Assembly (NCBI GenBank): GCA_025963425.1
Contig: JAOPUQ010000223.1
Coordinates: 1 to 13,821, forward strand
Source: Modestobacter sp.
Lineage (GTDB): Bacteria > Actinomycetota > Actinomycetes > Mycobacteriales > Geodermatophilaceae
Reading direction: 5' to 3'
DNA length: 13,821 bases
The notes beneath the pieces are model-generated. The model saw only the letters and a list, made by a program, of their open reading frames with translations. It was not told the DNA's origin and searched no databases. Positions 1-7,528 of the stretch are shown here, piece after piece; position 1 is the stretch's first letter, and every line of letters begins with the position of its first letter. Both the position numbers and the translations under genes were made by a program.

Positions 1-378
1 GCACGTGCAGGCCGCACAGGTGCCGAAGATCACCAGGGTGTGGCTGACGTCGGTGAACCCGTGCTCGTCGGCGACCCGGTCCGCCCAGCGCTCGACGGCC
101 GGCCCGGCCACCTCCACGGCGCGCCCGCAGCTCCGGCACACCAGGTGGTGGTGGTGCTGGGTGCTGCACCGGCGGTAGACCGCCTCCCCCGTGTCGGTGC
201 GGATGGAGTCGAGCTCCCCGTCATCGACCAGCGACTGCACGGCCCGGTACACCGTGGACAGGCCGATGCTGTCCCCCGACGCCCGCATCCGCGCGTGCAC
301 CTCCTGCGCGCTGTGGAAGCCCTCCAGCCCGTCGAAGACGGTCACCACCGCGGCGCGCTGGCGCGTGCTCCGGATCAT
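1..378 (-). CDS. zur: Zur-like Fur family zinc uptake regulator (3' end missing)
   Basis: Zinc-dependent repressor of the Fur family, expected to bind DNA when loaded with Zn and to shut off zinc uptake. 126 residues are visible and the frame is still open at the window edge. Seen: a winged-helix recognition region STVYRAVQSL at residues 41-50, the family His cluster QHHHHLVC at 74-81, a structural-zinc CxxC pair (C81, C84), and a second pair (C121, C124) in the FGTCAAC ending typical of actinobacterial Zur. H113 lies in the FTDVSHTLVIFG strand that often carries regulatory metal ligands. The ATG start shares an ATGA overlap with the stop of the upstream ArsR gene, so it should be coupled to it. 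The same smtB-zur order is known in Mycobacterium tuberculosis. The zinc transporter genes in the same operon support Zur rather than the iron regulator Fur. Only the last few residues appear to be missing. Confidence 0.9.
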   Translation of the reverse strand, partial: MIRSTRQRAAVVTVFDGLEGFHSAQEVHARMRASGDSIGLSTVYRAVQSLVDDGELDSIRTDTGEAVYRRCSTQHHHHLVCRSCGRAVEVAGPAVERWADRVADEHGFTDVSHTLVIFGTCAACTC

Positions 379-788
379 CGGTCCCTGCTCCTCTCGGCGG
401 TCGGTCGGCTGAGCGGCTCCGCTCCACCGGTCGGGCTCGGTGCCCCCGCCCCGGCACCGGGCCCGGCGTGCGAGACGTGCTGGACCGCGGCGCGGACGAT
501 GTCCCCGACGTGCGGGTCGACCAGCGCGTAGTGCACCTCCCGGTGCCGCCGCTCGCCGACCACCAGCCCGGCGCCGCGCAGCACACGCAGGTGCTGGGAC
601 ACCAGCGGCTGCGGCGTCCCGAGCTCGTCGACCAGCTGGTGGACGCAGCGCGTCCCGTGCCGGTCCAGGAGCACGACGATCGCCAGTCGCAGCGGAGCTG
701 CCAGCGCGGACAGCAGCTCACTGGCCGCCTGGACCGCCGGGACCTCGAGCGGGGCCCCGGGCGCTGCGCCGGTCGGCTGCGGCGTCAC
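375..788 (-). CDS. smtB: ArsR/SmtB family metal-sensing repressor
   Basis: Winged-helix repressor of 137 residues that should release DNA when it binds zinc. Seen: the DNA-reading helix TPQPLVSQHLRVLRGAGLV at about residues 58-76, a beta-wing with VVGERRHREVHYALV, then helix alpha-5 with D91, H93, H104 and H107. This spacing (D-x-H-x10-H-x2-H) is exactly the alpha-5 zinc site of the CzrA/SmtB class. A Cys (C48) sits near the alpha-3 position but without the full ELCVCD-type motif, so the arsenic or cadmium class is less likely. A low-complexity Gly/Pro/Ser tail of about 30 residues follows. The start ATG overlaps the znuB stop (ATGA, 785-788) and the stop overlaps the zur start (375-378). Being co-transcribed with zinc import genes and zur, it may link low-zinc and high-zinc responses. 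Family is certain; the metal is inferred from the ligands and the neighbours. Confidence 0.9.
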   Translation of the reverse strand: MTPQPTGAAPGAPLEVPAVQAASELLSALAAPLRLAIVVLLDRHGTRCVHQLVDELGTPQPLVSQHLRVLRGAGLVVGERRHREVHYALVDPHVGDIVRAAVQHVSHAGPGAGAGAPSPTGGAEPLSRPTAERSRDR

Positions 789-1684
789 GGGATGGACACC
801 GGGACCGGGGCCGTCGCGGGGGTGGGCCCGGCGGTGGCGCCGGTCCGGCTCCCCCAGCCCCGGCGCAGCCGGCGGGCGGCGACGACGCGGCAGACCAGGT
901 AGATGACGAAGGAGATGGTGGTGACGAACGGGCTGATCGGGATGGTGCCCCCCAGCGCCAGCAGGATCCCGCCGACGGCGGAGACGACCGCGAAGGCGGC
1001 GCTGAGCAGCGGAGCGAGCACCGGCGAGGCCGTCACCCGGAAGGCGGCGGCGGCCGGGGTGACCAGCAGCGACAGCACCAGCAGCGCACCGACCACCTGC
1101 ACGGCGAGCGAGACCGCCAGCGCCAGCAGGAGGGTGAAGACCAGCGACAGCAGCCCGGCCGGGAGCCCCCGGGCGGCGGCCACCTCCGGATCGGCGCTGA
1201 CGAAGCTCAGCGGCCGCCAGATCACCGCCATCCCGACCAGGACGACGACCGACACCGAGACCAGCCAGCCGAGCTGCACGGTGTCCACCGAGACGATCTG
1301 TCCGGTCAGCAGACCGAACTTGTTCGCCGCCCGCCCCTTGTAGAGGGCGAGGAAGAGCACCCCGAGCCCCAGGCCGAAGGGCATGAGGACGCCGATGACC
1401 GAGTTGCGGTCACGGGCGCGGACCCCCAGCACGCCGATCAGCGCGCCGGCCAGCACCGACCCGAGGACCGACCCCAGCGAGACGTTGATGCCCAGCAGCA
1501 GGGCGGCCGCGGCGCCGGCGAAGGACAGCTCGCTGATCCCGTGCACGGCGAACTGCATGTCCCGCATCTGCACGAACACCCCGACGAGCCCGCCGACCAC
1601 GCCCAGCAGGGCGGCGGCGATCAGCGAGTTGTGCACCAGACCCAGGAGCCGGCCGTAGTCGTCGAAGGAGAAGAGGTCGTTCAC
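785..1684 (-). CDS. znuB: Zinc ABC transporter permease ZnuB
   Basis: Membrane subunit of a metal-uptake ABC transporter of the ABC-3 (ZnuB/MntB/TroC) family, 299 residues. Seen: eight or so hydrophobic segments (near residues 18-39, 54-70, 72-90, 97-115, 137-155, 175-197, 199-215, 225-265), the conserved H48 in FAVHGISELSFAGAAAALL, and the VVGALLVLSLLVTPAAAA stretch at 197-214 typical of the family's coupling region. The tail after residue 272 is basic and then Pro/Ala-rich. The start is GTG at 1684; its GTGA overlaps the stop of znuC, and no in-frame start further upstream would avoid a large overlap. The substrate is not fixed by the permease alone, since Mn and Fe relatives exist. Zinc is inferred from the operon with zur and an SmtB-type sensor. 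Confidence 0.9.
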   Translation of the reverse strand: MNDLFSFDDYGRLLGLVHNSLIAAALLGVVGGLVGVFVQMRDMQFAVHGISELSFAGAAAALLLGINVSLGSVLGSVLAGALIGVLGVRARDRNSVIGVLMPFGLGLGVLFLALYKGRAANKFGLLTGQIVSVDTVQLGWLVSVSVVVLVGMAVIWRPLSFVSADPEVAAARGLPAGLLSLVFTLLLALAVSLAVQVVGALLVLSLLVTPAAAAFRVTASPVLAPLLSAAFAVVSAVGGILLALGGTIPISPFVTTISFVIYLVCRVVAARRLRRGWGSRTGATAGPTPATAPVPVSIP

Positions 1685-2541
1685 CGATCCGCTCCGACGG
1701 CCGAACGAACCGGGGTCCGCCGCTCGGGCTCCGGCGGGTCGTGGTGCGCGCACGGGCCGGCGGCGGAGTCGGGGGTCCCGACGACGACCAGCCGGCCGCG
1801 GACGGTGACCACGTCCACCGGGGTGCCGTAGAGGTCGCTGAGGGTCTCCGACGTCAGGACCTCGGCCGGCGCGCCCAGCCGGTGCTGGCCGCCGGCGATG
1901 TAGAGCACCCGGTCGACGAGGTCGAGGACCGGGTTGATCTCGTGGGTGACGAAGACGACGCCGGTCCCGTGCTCGCGGCGCCGGCGGTCGATGATGGCGC
2001 TGACGGCCCGCTGGTGGCCCAGGTCGAGGGACAGCAGCGGCTCGTCGCAGAGCAGCACCTCGGGGTCGGTGGCCAGCGCCTGGGCGATGCGCACCCGCTG
2101 CTGCTCGCCGCCGGAGAGCAGGCCGATCGGTGCGTCGGCGTAGCTGGTGGCGCCGACGGCGTCCAGCGCCTCGGCGATCCGCCGCCGGTCCTCGGCCTTC
2201 CGGCGGCCGAGCCCCCAGCGGTGCCCGTCGAGCCCGAGTGCGACCAGGTCCCTGGCCCGCAGCGGGGTGGCCGCGTCCATCGACTTCTGCTGCGGCACGT
2301 AGCCCACCGACCGGCTCCCCCGCCCCGGCGGGCGGCCGGCCACCGACAGCTCGCCCGCGGTCAGCCGCTGCTGGCCGAGCACCGCCTTGAGCAGGGTCGA
2401 CTTCCCGGCACCGTTGGGGCCCAGCACGGCCAGGAACTCCCCCGGCGCCAGGTCGAGGTCCAGGCCGCTCCACAGCACCCGGTCCCCGAACGAGACGCCG
2501 GCGCCGCGGGCGCTCAGCACCGACTGCGCTGACGCGCTCAT
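1681..2541 (-). CDS. znuC: Zinc ABC transporter ATP-binding protein ZnuC
   Basis: ATPase that powers zinc import with ZnuB, on the inner face of the membrane; 286 residues. All nucleotide-binding motifs are intact: Walker A GPNGAGKS at 41-48, Q-loop in YVPQQ at 81-85, signature LSGGEQQR at 142-149, Walker B VLLCDEP at 162-168, D-loop SLD at 171-173, and the switch His at 200 (VFVTHE). After the core, about residues 242-286 form an extension with a CAHHD patch (264-268) that could bind metal; this is speculation. The ATG at 2541 has no clear Shine-Dalgarno sequence. Instead it overlaps the stop of a 6-codon open frame (2538-2558). It is the first gene of the znuC-znuB-smtB-zur operon. The usual partner znuA is not in the window. 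Confidence 0.92.
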   Translation of the reverse strand: MSASAQSVLSARGAGVSFGDRVLWSGLDLDLAPGEFLAVLGPNGAGKSTLLKAVLGQQRLTAGELSVAGRPPGRGSRSVGYVPQQKSMDAATPLRARDLVALGLDGHRWGLGRRKAEDRRRIAEALDAVGATSYADAPIGLLSGGEQQRVRIAQALATDPEVLLCDEPLLSLDLGHQRAVSAIIDRRRREHGTGVVFVTHEINPVLDLVDRVLYIAGGQHRLGAPAEVLTSETLSDLYGTPVDVVTVRGRLVVVGTPDSAAGPCAHHDPPEPERRTPVRSAVGADR

Positions 2542-2639
2542 CGGGACGACGCCGTCATGCCGACGTGCCCATCAACGCATCCACGCCACCACTGTAGACA
2601 ACGGGAGTCATTAGCCGGTCGGGCGTCGGCGTCCTCCTG
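2542..2639 (-). promoter_or_regulatory. Probable promoter/operator region of the znuC operon
   Basis: This 98-base gap separates the flavodoxin-like gene from znuC on the same strand. It contains the locally most AT-rich patch of the area (about 2590-2613). On the minus strand TACAGT (2596-2591) resembles a -10 hexamer, but there is no matching -35 at 17 bases. A Zur operator would be expected here, yet I cannot see a good palindrome of the actinobacterial Zur-box type. Location is reasoned from operon layout, not from a proven motif. Confidence 0.25.
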
Positions 2640-3080
2640 CTACAGGTTGACCGCCACGGTGGCCGCCAGCTCGCGGCAGGCCTCCAGGTCGGCCGGCCCT
2701 GGCGCGCCGGTGAGGCTCAGCGGCGCGGCGACCTGCTTCCAGCGCAGCGCTCCGGTGATCCGCTGGATGCTGCTCAGCGCGCCGGACGTGTCGTCGCCGC
2801 CGTGTACGTACACGCCGTAGGGCAGGCCGACGGTGGCGTCGAGGCACGGGTAGTAGACGGTGTCGAAGAAGTGCTTCAGCGCGCCGGACATGTAGCCGAT
2901 GTTCGCCGGCGTCCCGAGCAGGACGCCGTCGGCGCTGAGCAGGTCCGCCGCCCCGGCCGACAGGGCGGGCCGCACGACCAGCTCGACCTCCTCGACCAGC
3001 GCGGCGCCCTCGCGCACGGCCTCCAGCACCGCCTGCAGCGCCGGCGAGGGTGTGTGGTGGACGACGAGCAGGCGCGGCAC
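2640..3080 (-). CDS. Flavodoxin family protein (NADPH-dependent FMN reductase-like)
   Basis: Small flavoprotein of 146 residues, expected to bind FMN and act in electron transfer or quinone/FMN reduction in the cytoplasm; the physiological partner is unknown. Seen: a first beta strand RLLVVHHTPS followed by a short phosphate-binding loop (residues 8-15), then the second flavin loop GTPANIGYMSGALKHFFD at 56-73, which is characteristic of short flavodoxin-like proteins. A third strand (YGVYVHGGDDTSGAL, 88-102) also fits the fold. The start is a GTG at 3080 with only a weak upstream purine stretch; no better in-frame start exists. It lies 98 bases upstream of znuC on the same strand and could be co-transcribed, but nothing in the sequence ties it to zinc. 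Confidence 0.8.
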   Translation of the reverse strand: MPRLLVVHHTPSPALQAVLEAVREGAALVEEVELVVRPALSAGAADLLSADGVLLGTPANIGYMSGALKHFFDTVYYPCLDATVGLPYGVYVHGGDDTSGALSSIQRITGALRWKQVAAPLSLTGAPGPADLEACRELAATVAVNL

Positions 3081-3255
3081 CCGGCCATCATGCCGCGGTC
3101 GCCCACCGCTACCCGGGCCGTGCCCGTCCGTCGCGCCGCAGGCACATGGCGTCGTGCAACGCAGGGAGCCCGGCGGATCGACCCGGAGGTAGCGGGCCGG
3201 GCATTGCTGTCGGCGACGGGGCGGTGTCGAATCCGGCCACCGGGCGCTCTCAGCT

Positions 3256-4956
3256 ATGTGCCCCGCCAGTGGGGGGCCCGCTGTGGCTCATGCCGGGCAT
3301 CGGCGCAGCGCCGTGCTGAGCGGCCTCGTCGCGCTCGTCCTGGGGGCCGGGACCTCGGTCGCGCGTGCGGACACCACTGCCGGGCCGGGCTCGGACCAGG
3401 CCCAGCCCCTTCCCGGATCCGAGCTGGCGTGGGCCGACTGCGGCGTCACGGGCGAGGGCATCGCAGCCGGCGTCCAGTGCGCCGCCGCGGACCTGCCCCT
3501 CGACTACGACCGGCCCGGCGGCGAGCAGGTGCACATCGCCGTGGCCAAGGTGCCGGCGGCGGATCCCGAGCACCGGATCGGCTCGCTGTTCTTCAACTTC
3601 GGTGGCCCCGGCGCCCCGTCGGTGGACTACCTGCAGACCAGGGGTGCCGGCCTCCTCGCCGCCCTGAACCAGCGGTTCGACCTGGTCGGCTTCGACCCCC
3701 GCGGCGTCGGGCAGAGCACGCCGTCCATCGACTGCCGGGCGAACCAGGAGACCCAGGGCATCTACTCCGTCCCGGTGCCCACCCCGCTGGACATCGAAGT
3801 GGATGCCTACGTGGCCAAGGCGCAGTCCTACGTGGACAGCTGCCTGGCCACCAACGGCGACATCCTCGAGCACGTCTCCACCGCCAACGTCGCGCGGGAC
3901 ATGGACGCGCTGCGGGCCGCCGTCGGCGACGAGCAGCTCAGCTACCTCGGTTTCTCCTACGGCACGTTCCTCGGCAGCACCTATGCCGCCCTCTTCCCCG
4001 ACCGCTACCGGGCGCTGGTGCTCGACGGCCCGATCGACGCCGAGGAGTACATCGACGACCCGATGAGCGGTATCGCCGAGCAGACAGCCGGCCTCGAGCG
4101 CGCGCTCGACCGGTTCCTCGAGGCGTGTGCGGTCGACCAGGCGGCGTGTTCCGGCTTCGGCGGGGCGAGCCCGTCCATGGCGTACGACCACCTCGTGGCC
4201 TCGGCCGAACTGACGGCGATCCCCGCCACCGGCTATCCGGCCGACCCGCGCCCGGTCACCGGTGACGACATCCGGCAGGCGACGATCTCCTTCCTCTACG
4301 CCAAGCAGCGCTGGGGAGGTCTGGGCCGCGCGCTGGCGCAGGCGGCGGCCGGTGACGGCACGATGATCCGCGCCATCGTCGACGAGAACGTCTACGGCCG
4401 CCGGGACGACGGTTCGTTCGACCCCTTCGCGGACCGCTACTTCACCATCGGCGCCACGGAGCAGGAGTACCCGCAGGGCGACCTGGGGCGCTACCTCGAC
4501 CGCGGCGCCGAGTCCTGGGCGTCCTTCCCGCACTTCTGGCTCAACAGCGGGTACGCGGAGGTCAGCTACGCGCTGTGGCCGGCGCACGACGGGGACGCCT
4601 ACGCCGGTCCCTTCAGGGTCCCCGCGTCCTCACCCACCCCGCTCGTGGTGGCCACCACCTACGACCCGGCGACGCCGTACCCGGGCGCGCTGCGCCTGGT
4701 CCAGGAGATGGGGAACGCGCGGCTGCTCACGATGGACGGCGACGGTCACACGGCCTACGGCCGGAAGTCCGGCTGCATCGACAGCGCCACGGAGGCCTAC
4801 CTGGTCGACGTGACGCTCCCCGCCGAGGGCACCGTGTGCCCGCAGGAGGTGCCCTTCACGGCGCCTGTGCCCGTGCCCGCCGAGGCCTCGTCCGGCGTGG
4901 GCACACGCCTGGCAGCCGAGAGGGCGGTGCCGGCACGGCCGGCCGGCCGGCGCTGA
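3256..4956 (+). CDS. Secreted alpha/beta hydrolase, tripeptidyl aminopeptidase type
   Basis: Exported serine hydrolase of the TAP/SlpD group, which removes short peptides from protein N-termini outside the cell; 566 residues from the ATG. Seen: a signal peptide with HRRS, a hydrophobic core near residues 19-33 and a likely cleavage after ARA (38). The oxyanion loop FGGPG is at 115-119, the nucleophile elbow GFSYG has S234, and the C-terminal TAP-like domain carries the acid D470 (TTYDPATPYPGA) and the base H498 (DGDGHTAYG). Cysteines such as those in DCGV and QCAA fit an exported fold. A GTG at 3283 is an alternative start: a GGGGGG stretch lies 6 bases upstream and the resulting signal peptide has a normal length, whereas the ATG at 3256 lacks a ribosome site. 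The gene stands alone and converges on the DUF72 gene. Exact substrate is not readable. Confidence 0.9.
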   Translation: MCPASGGPAVAHAGHRRSAVLSGLVALVLGAGTSVARADTTAGPGSDQAQPLPGSELAWADCGVTGEGIAAGVQCAAADLPLDYDRPGGEQVHIAVAKVPAADPEHRIGSLFFNFGGPGAPSVDYLQTRGAGLLAALNQRFDLVGFDPRGVGQSTPSIDCRANQETQGIYSVPVPTPLDIEVDAYVAKAQSYVDSCLATNGDILEHVSTANVARDMDALRAAVGDEQLSYLGFSYGTFLGSTYAALFPDRYRALVLDGPIDAEEYIDDPMSGIAEQTAGLERALDRFLEACAVDQAACSGFGGASPSMAYDHLVASAELTAIPATGYPADPRPVTGDDIRQATISFLYAKQRWGGLGRALAQAAAGDGTMIRAIVDENVYGRRDDGSFDPFADRYFTIGATEQEYPQGDLGRYLDRGAESWASFPHFWLNSGYAEVSYALWPAHDGDAYAGPFRVPASSPTPLVVATTYDPATPYPGALRLVQEMGNARLLTMDGDGHTAYGRKSGCIDSATEAYLVDVTLPAEGTVCPQEVPFTAPVPVPAEASSGVGTRLAAERAVPARPAGRR

Positions 4957-4960
4957 GGAC

Positions 4961-4973
4961 GGCGCACGGCGCC
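4961..4973. terminator. Small hairpin between convergent genes
   Basis: A 5-bp GC stem (GGCGC, loop ACG, GCGCC) fills the 19-base gap between the stop of the hydrolase and the stop of the DUF72 gene. Position suits a shared bidirectional terminator, but there is no T-tract and the stem is short. Confidence 0.3.
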
Positions 4974-4975
4974 GG

Positions 4976-5704
4976 TCAGCCGTGGACCAGCCCGCGGAGC
5001 TCCTCGGCGTTGCGGACGGCGTGGCCGTGGCCGTCGTTGTTGAAGTAGACGAACACGTCCTTGCCCGCGTCGGCCCACTCGCGCACCCGGTCGGCCCACC
5101 ACCGCAGGTCCGCGGTCGGGTAGGAGCCGGCGTAGAGGTGCCCGGGATCAGGCCCGTGCATCCGCACGTAGACGAACGGCGCCGTCGCGCGGAGGACGCA
5201 CGGGAGCTGCGCCCCGCTCATCACGCAGTACGCAGCCGAGTGCCGCTCCAGCAGCGCGTAGACCTGCTCGTCGTGCCAGCTGGGATGGCGGAACTCGACC
5301 GCGACCCGCATCCAGGGCGGCAGCAGGCCGAGGAACCAGTCGAGTCGTGCGTCGTCGCGCACGTGGCCGGGGGCCAGCTGGACGAGGAGGACCGCGCGCC
5401 GGTCCCCCAGCTCGTGCCACGCCGCCACCAGCCGGTCGACCCACACCTCGGGGGCGTACAGCCGGCGCCCGTGCGTCAGACCGCGCGGTGCCTTGACCGA
5501 GAGCTGGAAACCCGCCGGCAGCCGGCGCCGCCAGCTCGCGAAGGTGGCGGTCCGGGGCCAGCGGTAGAAACTGGCGTTGAGCTCCACCGTCGAGAACCGC
5601 CGCACGTAGTGGGCCAGCCGGTCAGCGGACCGGGTGCCGGGCGGGTACAGGACGTCGTCCCAGTGGTCGTAGCTCCAGCCCGACGTCCCTACGTGCACCG
5701 CCAT
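4976..5704 (-). CDS. DUF72 domain-containing protein (YecE-like)
   Basis: Protein of 242 residues belonging to the DUF72/YecE family, a TIM-barrel fold of unknown biochemical activity. Family motifs in order: GTSGWSY (6-12), ELNASFYRWP (41-50), VKAPRGLTH (70-78), LVQLAPG (107-113), VEFRHPSW (136-143), VYVRMHG (178-184) and VYFNNDGHGHAVRNA (219-233). Length is normal. I place the start at the ATG at 5704 because a GGGAGG ribosome site lies about 10 bases upstream and the family always begins close to the GTSGW motif; a longer frame to 5800 adds 32 residues unlike the family. No operon partner is evident; it converges on the hydrolase gene and follows the GltB-like gene on the same strand with a 123-base gap. 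Confidence 0.9.
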   Translation of the reverse strand: MAVHVGTSGWSYDHWDDVLYPPGTRSADRLAHYVRRFSTVELNASFYRWPRTATFASWRRRLPAGFQLSVKAPRGLTHGRRLYAPEVWVDRLVAAWHELGDRRAVLLVQLAPGHVRDDARLDWFLGLLPPWMRVAVEFRHPSWHDEQVYALLERHSAAYCVMSGAQLPCVLRATAPFVYVRMHGPDPGHLYAGSYPTADLRWWADRVREWADAGKDVFVYFNNDGHGHAVRNAEELRGLVHG

Positions 5705-5719
5705 GACCCACGTCCCTCC

Positions 5720-5733
5720 CCGACGGCCGTCGG
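5720..5733. repeat. 14-base perfect palindrome upstream of the DUF72 gene
   Basis: CCGACGGCCGTCGG reads the same on both strands and sits a few bases upstream of the ribosome site of the DUF72 gene. It could be an operator or simply a by-product of high GC content. Confidence 0.4.
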
Positions 5734-5760
5734 ACGAGTGTGACCGAGGACCTCGGAGCC

Positions 5761-5776
5761 CGCCGGACCACCGGCG
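5761..5776 (-). terminator. Possible terminator hairpin downstream of the GltB-like gene
   Basis: CGCCGG, a 4-base loop (ACCA) and CCGGCG form a perfect 6-bp stem about 50 bases past the stop of the GltB-like gene. A second small hairpin (CCGAG, loop GAC, CTCGG at 5744-5756) follows. No T-run is present, which is usual in high-GC actinobacteria. Confidence 0.35.
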
Positions 5777-5827
5777 AGGTGCTGCTCCGCCCCTGACCAC
5801 CCGCGGCCGGAGCGGCCACGTCGGCCC

Positions 5828-7414
5828 TCAGGAGGCGGCCGTGGGGGACGGTGGCGCGGATTCGCCCTGCGGCGCCTCCGCCGTCATCAGCCGGACGATC
5901 TCCGCCCGGTCGTCGGCCGAGGGCATCCCCCAGCCGGGCCGGTAGCCGTACACCTGGTCCAGCGGGGTCGACGCGGTCCGGCCGTCGATGATCTCCACCG
6001 AGCCGGTGTCGATGAGCCCCGGGTGCAGGACCCCGCAGGCCTCGGCGACCTTGAGCAGGTCCCGGCGCAGCGTCGTGATGTAGTTGGCCGCCCGGACGGA
6101 CTTCAGCGCCGGGTCCAGCCCGCGGGACAACCAGGCGTTCTGGGTGGCCACGCCGGTCGGGCAGCTGTCGGTGTGGCACCGCTGCGCCTGGATGCACCCG
6201 ATGGACAGCATCGCCTCGCGGGCCACGTTGACCAGGTCGCAGCCGAGGGCGAAGGCCACCACCGCATTGTCCGGCAGACCGAGCTTCCCGCCGCCGACGA
6301 AGGCCACCTGCTCGTGCAGCCCGCGCCGGGCGAAGGTCGCATAGACCCGGGCGAAGCCGAGCTGGAAGGGCAGCGACACCGAGTCGGTGAAGATCAGCGG
6401 GGCCGCCCCCGTGCCGCCCTCCCCGCCGTCGACGGTGACGAAGTCGACGCCCCGGCCCGTGCCGGCCATCAGCTCGGTGAGCTCCTCCCAGAAGTCCATG
6501 TCGCCGACCGCGGACTTGATGCCCACGGGAAGCCCCGTCTCGGCGGCGAGCAGCTCCACCCAGTCGAGCAGGCTGTCCGGGTCGGAGAACTCCGCGTGCC
6601 GGGACGGGCTGATGCAGTCCACGCCCTCCGGCACGCCCCGGGCGGCCGCGATCTCGGCGGACACCTTCGCGCCGGGCAGCACACCGCCCAGGCCCGGTTT
6701 GGCGCCCTGGCTGAGCTTGACCTCCAGAGCGCGCACGGGTGCGCCGGCGACCAGCTCCTTCAGCCGCTGCAGGTCGAACCGGCCCTGGTCGTCCCGGCAG
6801 CCGAAGTACGCCGTCCCGATCTGGAAGACCAGCTCCCCGCCGTGGCGGTGGTGGACCGACAGGCCGCCTTCACCGGTGTTCTGCAGACAGCCGGCGAGCG
6901 CGGCGCCCCGGTTGAGCGACTCCACGGCAGGCCCGGACAGCGAGCCGAAGCTCATCGCGGAGATGTTCACGACCGAGCCCGGCCGGAACGCCGACGCCCG
7001 GCCGCGGGCCGCACCGAGCACCTTCGCGCAGGGCAGCACGACCTCGTGGCCGGCCTCCACGTGCGACGCGGGAATGGCCCGGCCGAAGGTGCGGTGCTTG
7101 ATGATCGGGTAGCCGGCGGTGTACTCGAGGTCGTTGTCGGTGCCGAAGCCGAAGTAGTTGTTCTGTTTCTTCGCCGAGGCGTAGACCCACCGGCGCTGGT
7201 CGCGGGTGAAGGGCCGTTCCTCGTTGTTGCCCGCGACCAGGTACTGCCGCAGCTCCGGGCCGACGGCCTCGAGCAGGTACCGGGCGTGGCCGATCACCGG
7301 GAAGTTGCGCAGCAGGGCGTGCTCACGCTGGAGCACGTCACGCGCGCCGAGGGCCGCCACCGCGGCGACGGCAGCGGCCACGCTGGTCGGGACGGCGCGC
7401 AACCCGCGCTTCAT
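5828..7414 (-). CDS. FMN-binding glutamate synthase-domain protein (GltB2-like)
   Basis: Stand-alone homologue of the FMN/Fe-S synthase domain of glutamate synthase, 528 residues. Seen: an Ala/Val-rich hydrophobic segment at about 10-24 that could anchor it to the membrane, FMN-site sequences SAMSFGSLSG (152-161) and NTGEGG (179-184), the barrel motifs VKLSQGAKPG and VTVDGGEGGTGAAP, and three cysteines C407, C413 and C418 (C-x5-C-x4-C) matching the 3Fe-4S ligands of GltB. The N-terminal glutamine amidotransferase domain and the C-terminal GXGXG domain of full-length GltB are both absent, so it cannot use glutamine by itself. Its real reaction in this subfamily is not established. The ATG at 7414 has a strong GAGGAGGG ribosome site. 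It is divergent from pntAB with 114 bases between them, so a shared control region and a link to NADPH are possible. Confidence 0.9.
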   Translation of the reverse strand: MKRGLRAVPTSVAAAVAAVAALGARDVLQREHALLRNFPVIGHARYLLEAVGPELRQYLVAGNNEERPFTRDQRRWVYASAKKQNNYFGFGTDNDLEYTAGYPIIKHRTFGRAIPASHVEAGHEVVLPCAKVLGAARGRASAFRPGSVVNISAMSFGSLSGPAVESLNRGAALAGCLQNTGEGGLSVHHRHGGELVFQIGTAYFGCRDDQGRFDLQRLKELVAGAPVRALEVKLSQGAKPGLGGVLPGAKVSAEIAAARGVPEGVDCISPSRHAEFSDPDSLLDWVELLAAETGLPVGIKSAVGDMDFWEELTELMAGTGRGVDFVTVDGGEGGTGAAPLIFTDSVSLPFQLGFARVYATFARRGLHEQVAFVGGGKLGLPDNAVVAFALGCDLVNVAREAMLSIGCIQAQRCHTDSCPTGVATQNAWLSRGLDPALKSVRAANYITTLRRDLLKVAEACGVLHPGLIDTGSVEIIDGRTASTPLDQVYGYRPGWGMPSADDRAEIVRLMTAEAPQGESAPPSPTAAS

Positions 7415-7528
7415 GCCGTCACCCTCCTCGGCCCGCGAGGCGCTGCCAAGGGTCTCCCCCCTGCGGAGTGCGCTGCGGGATGGTCCACTCAGCGACCGGA
7501 AGCGGACCTGCCACGAACGGAGCGCGGA
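7415..7528. promoter_or_regulatory. Divergent promoter region, GltB-like gene / pntA
   Basis: This 114-base gap lies between the two divergent start codons and must hold both promoters unless one gene is transcribed from within the other. I recognise no clear -35/-10 pair and no obvious operator. Ribosome sites flank it: GAGGAGGG for the GltB-like gene and GGAG (7519-7522) for pntA. Confidence 0.4.

Noticed and set aside
440..1831. Long plus-strand open frame of 463 codons opposite znuB and smtB
   Set aside because: Its translation is low-complexity Arg/Gly/Ala/Pro-rich and antisense to intact, well-conserved genes; a typical shadow frame in high-GC DNA.
2590..2613. Possible Zur box upstream of znuC
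   Set aside because: The AT-richer patch was checked for a palindrome of the Zur type; the halves match poorly, so it is not claimed as an operator.
3250..4587. Minus-strand open frame of 445 codons opposite the secreted hydrolase
   Set aside because: Antisense to a gene with complete catalytic motifs; composition is that of a shadow frame.
4937..4952. GGCC tandem repeat
   Set aside because: It encodes the Ala/Gly/Arg tail of the hydrolase and is explained by codon use; no sign of a mobile or functional repeat.
6023..7528. Upstream extension of the pntA frame
   Set aside because: It is antisense to the GltB-like gene; homology and the GGAG site place the pntA start at 7529.
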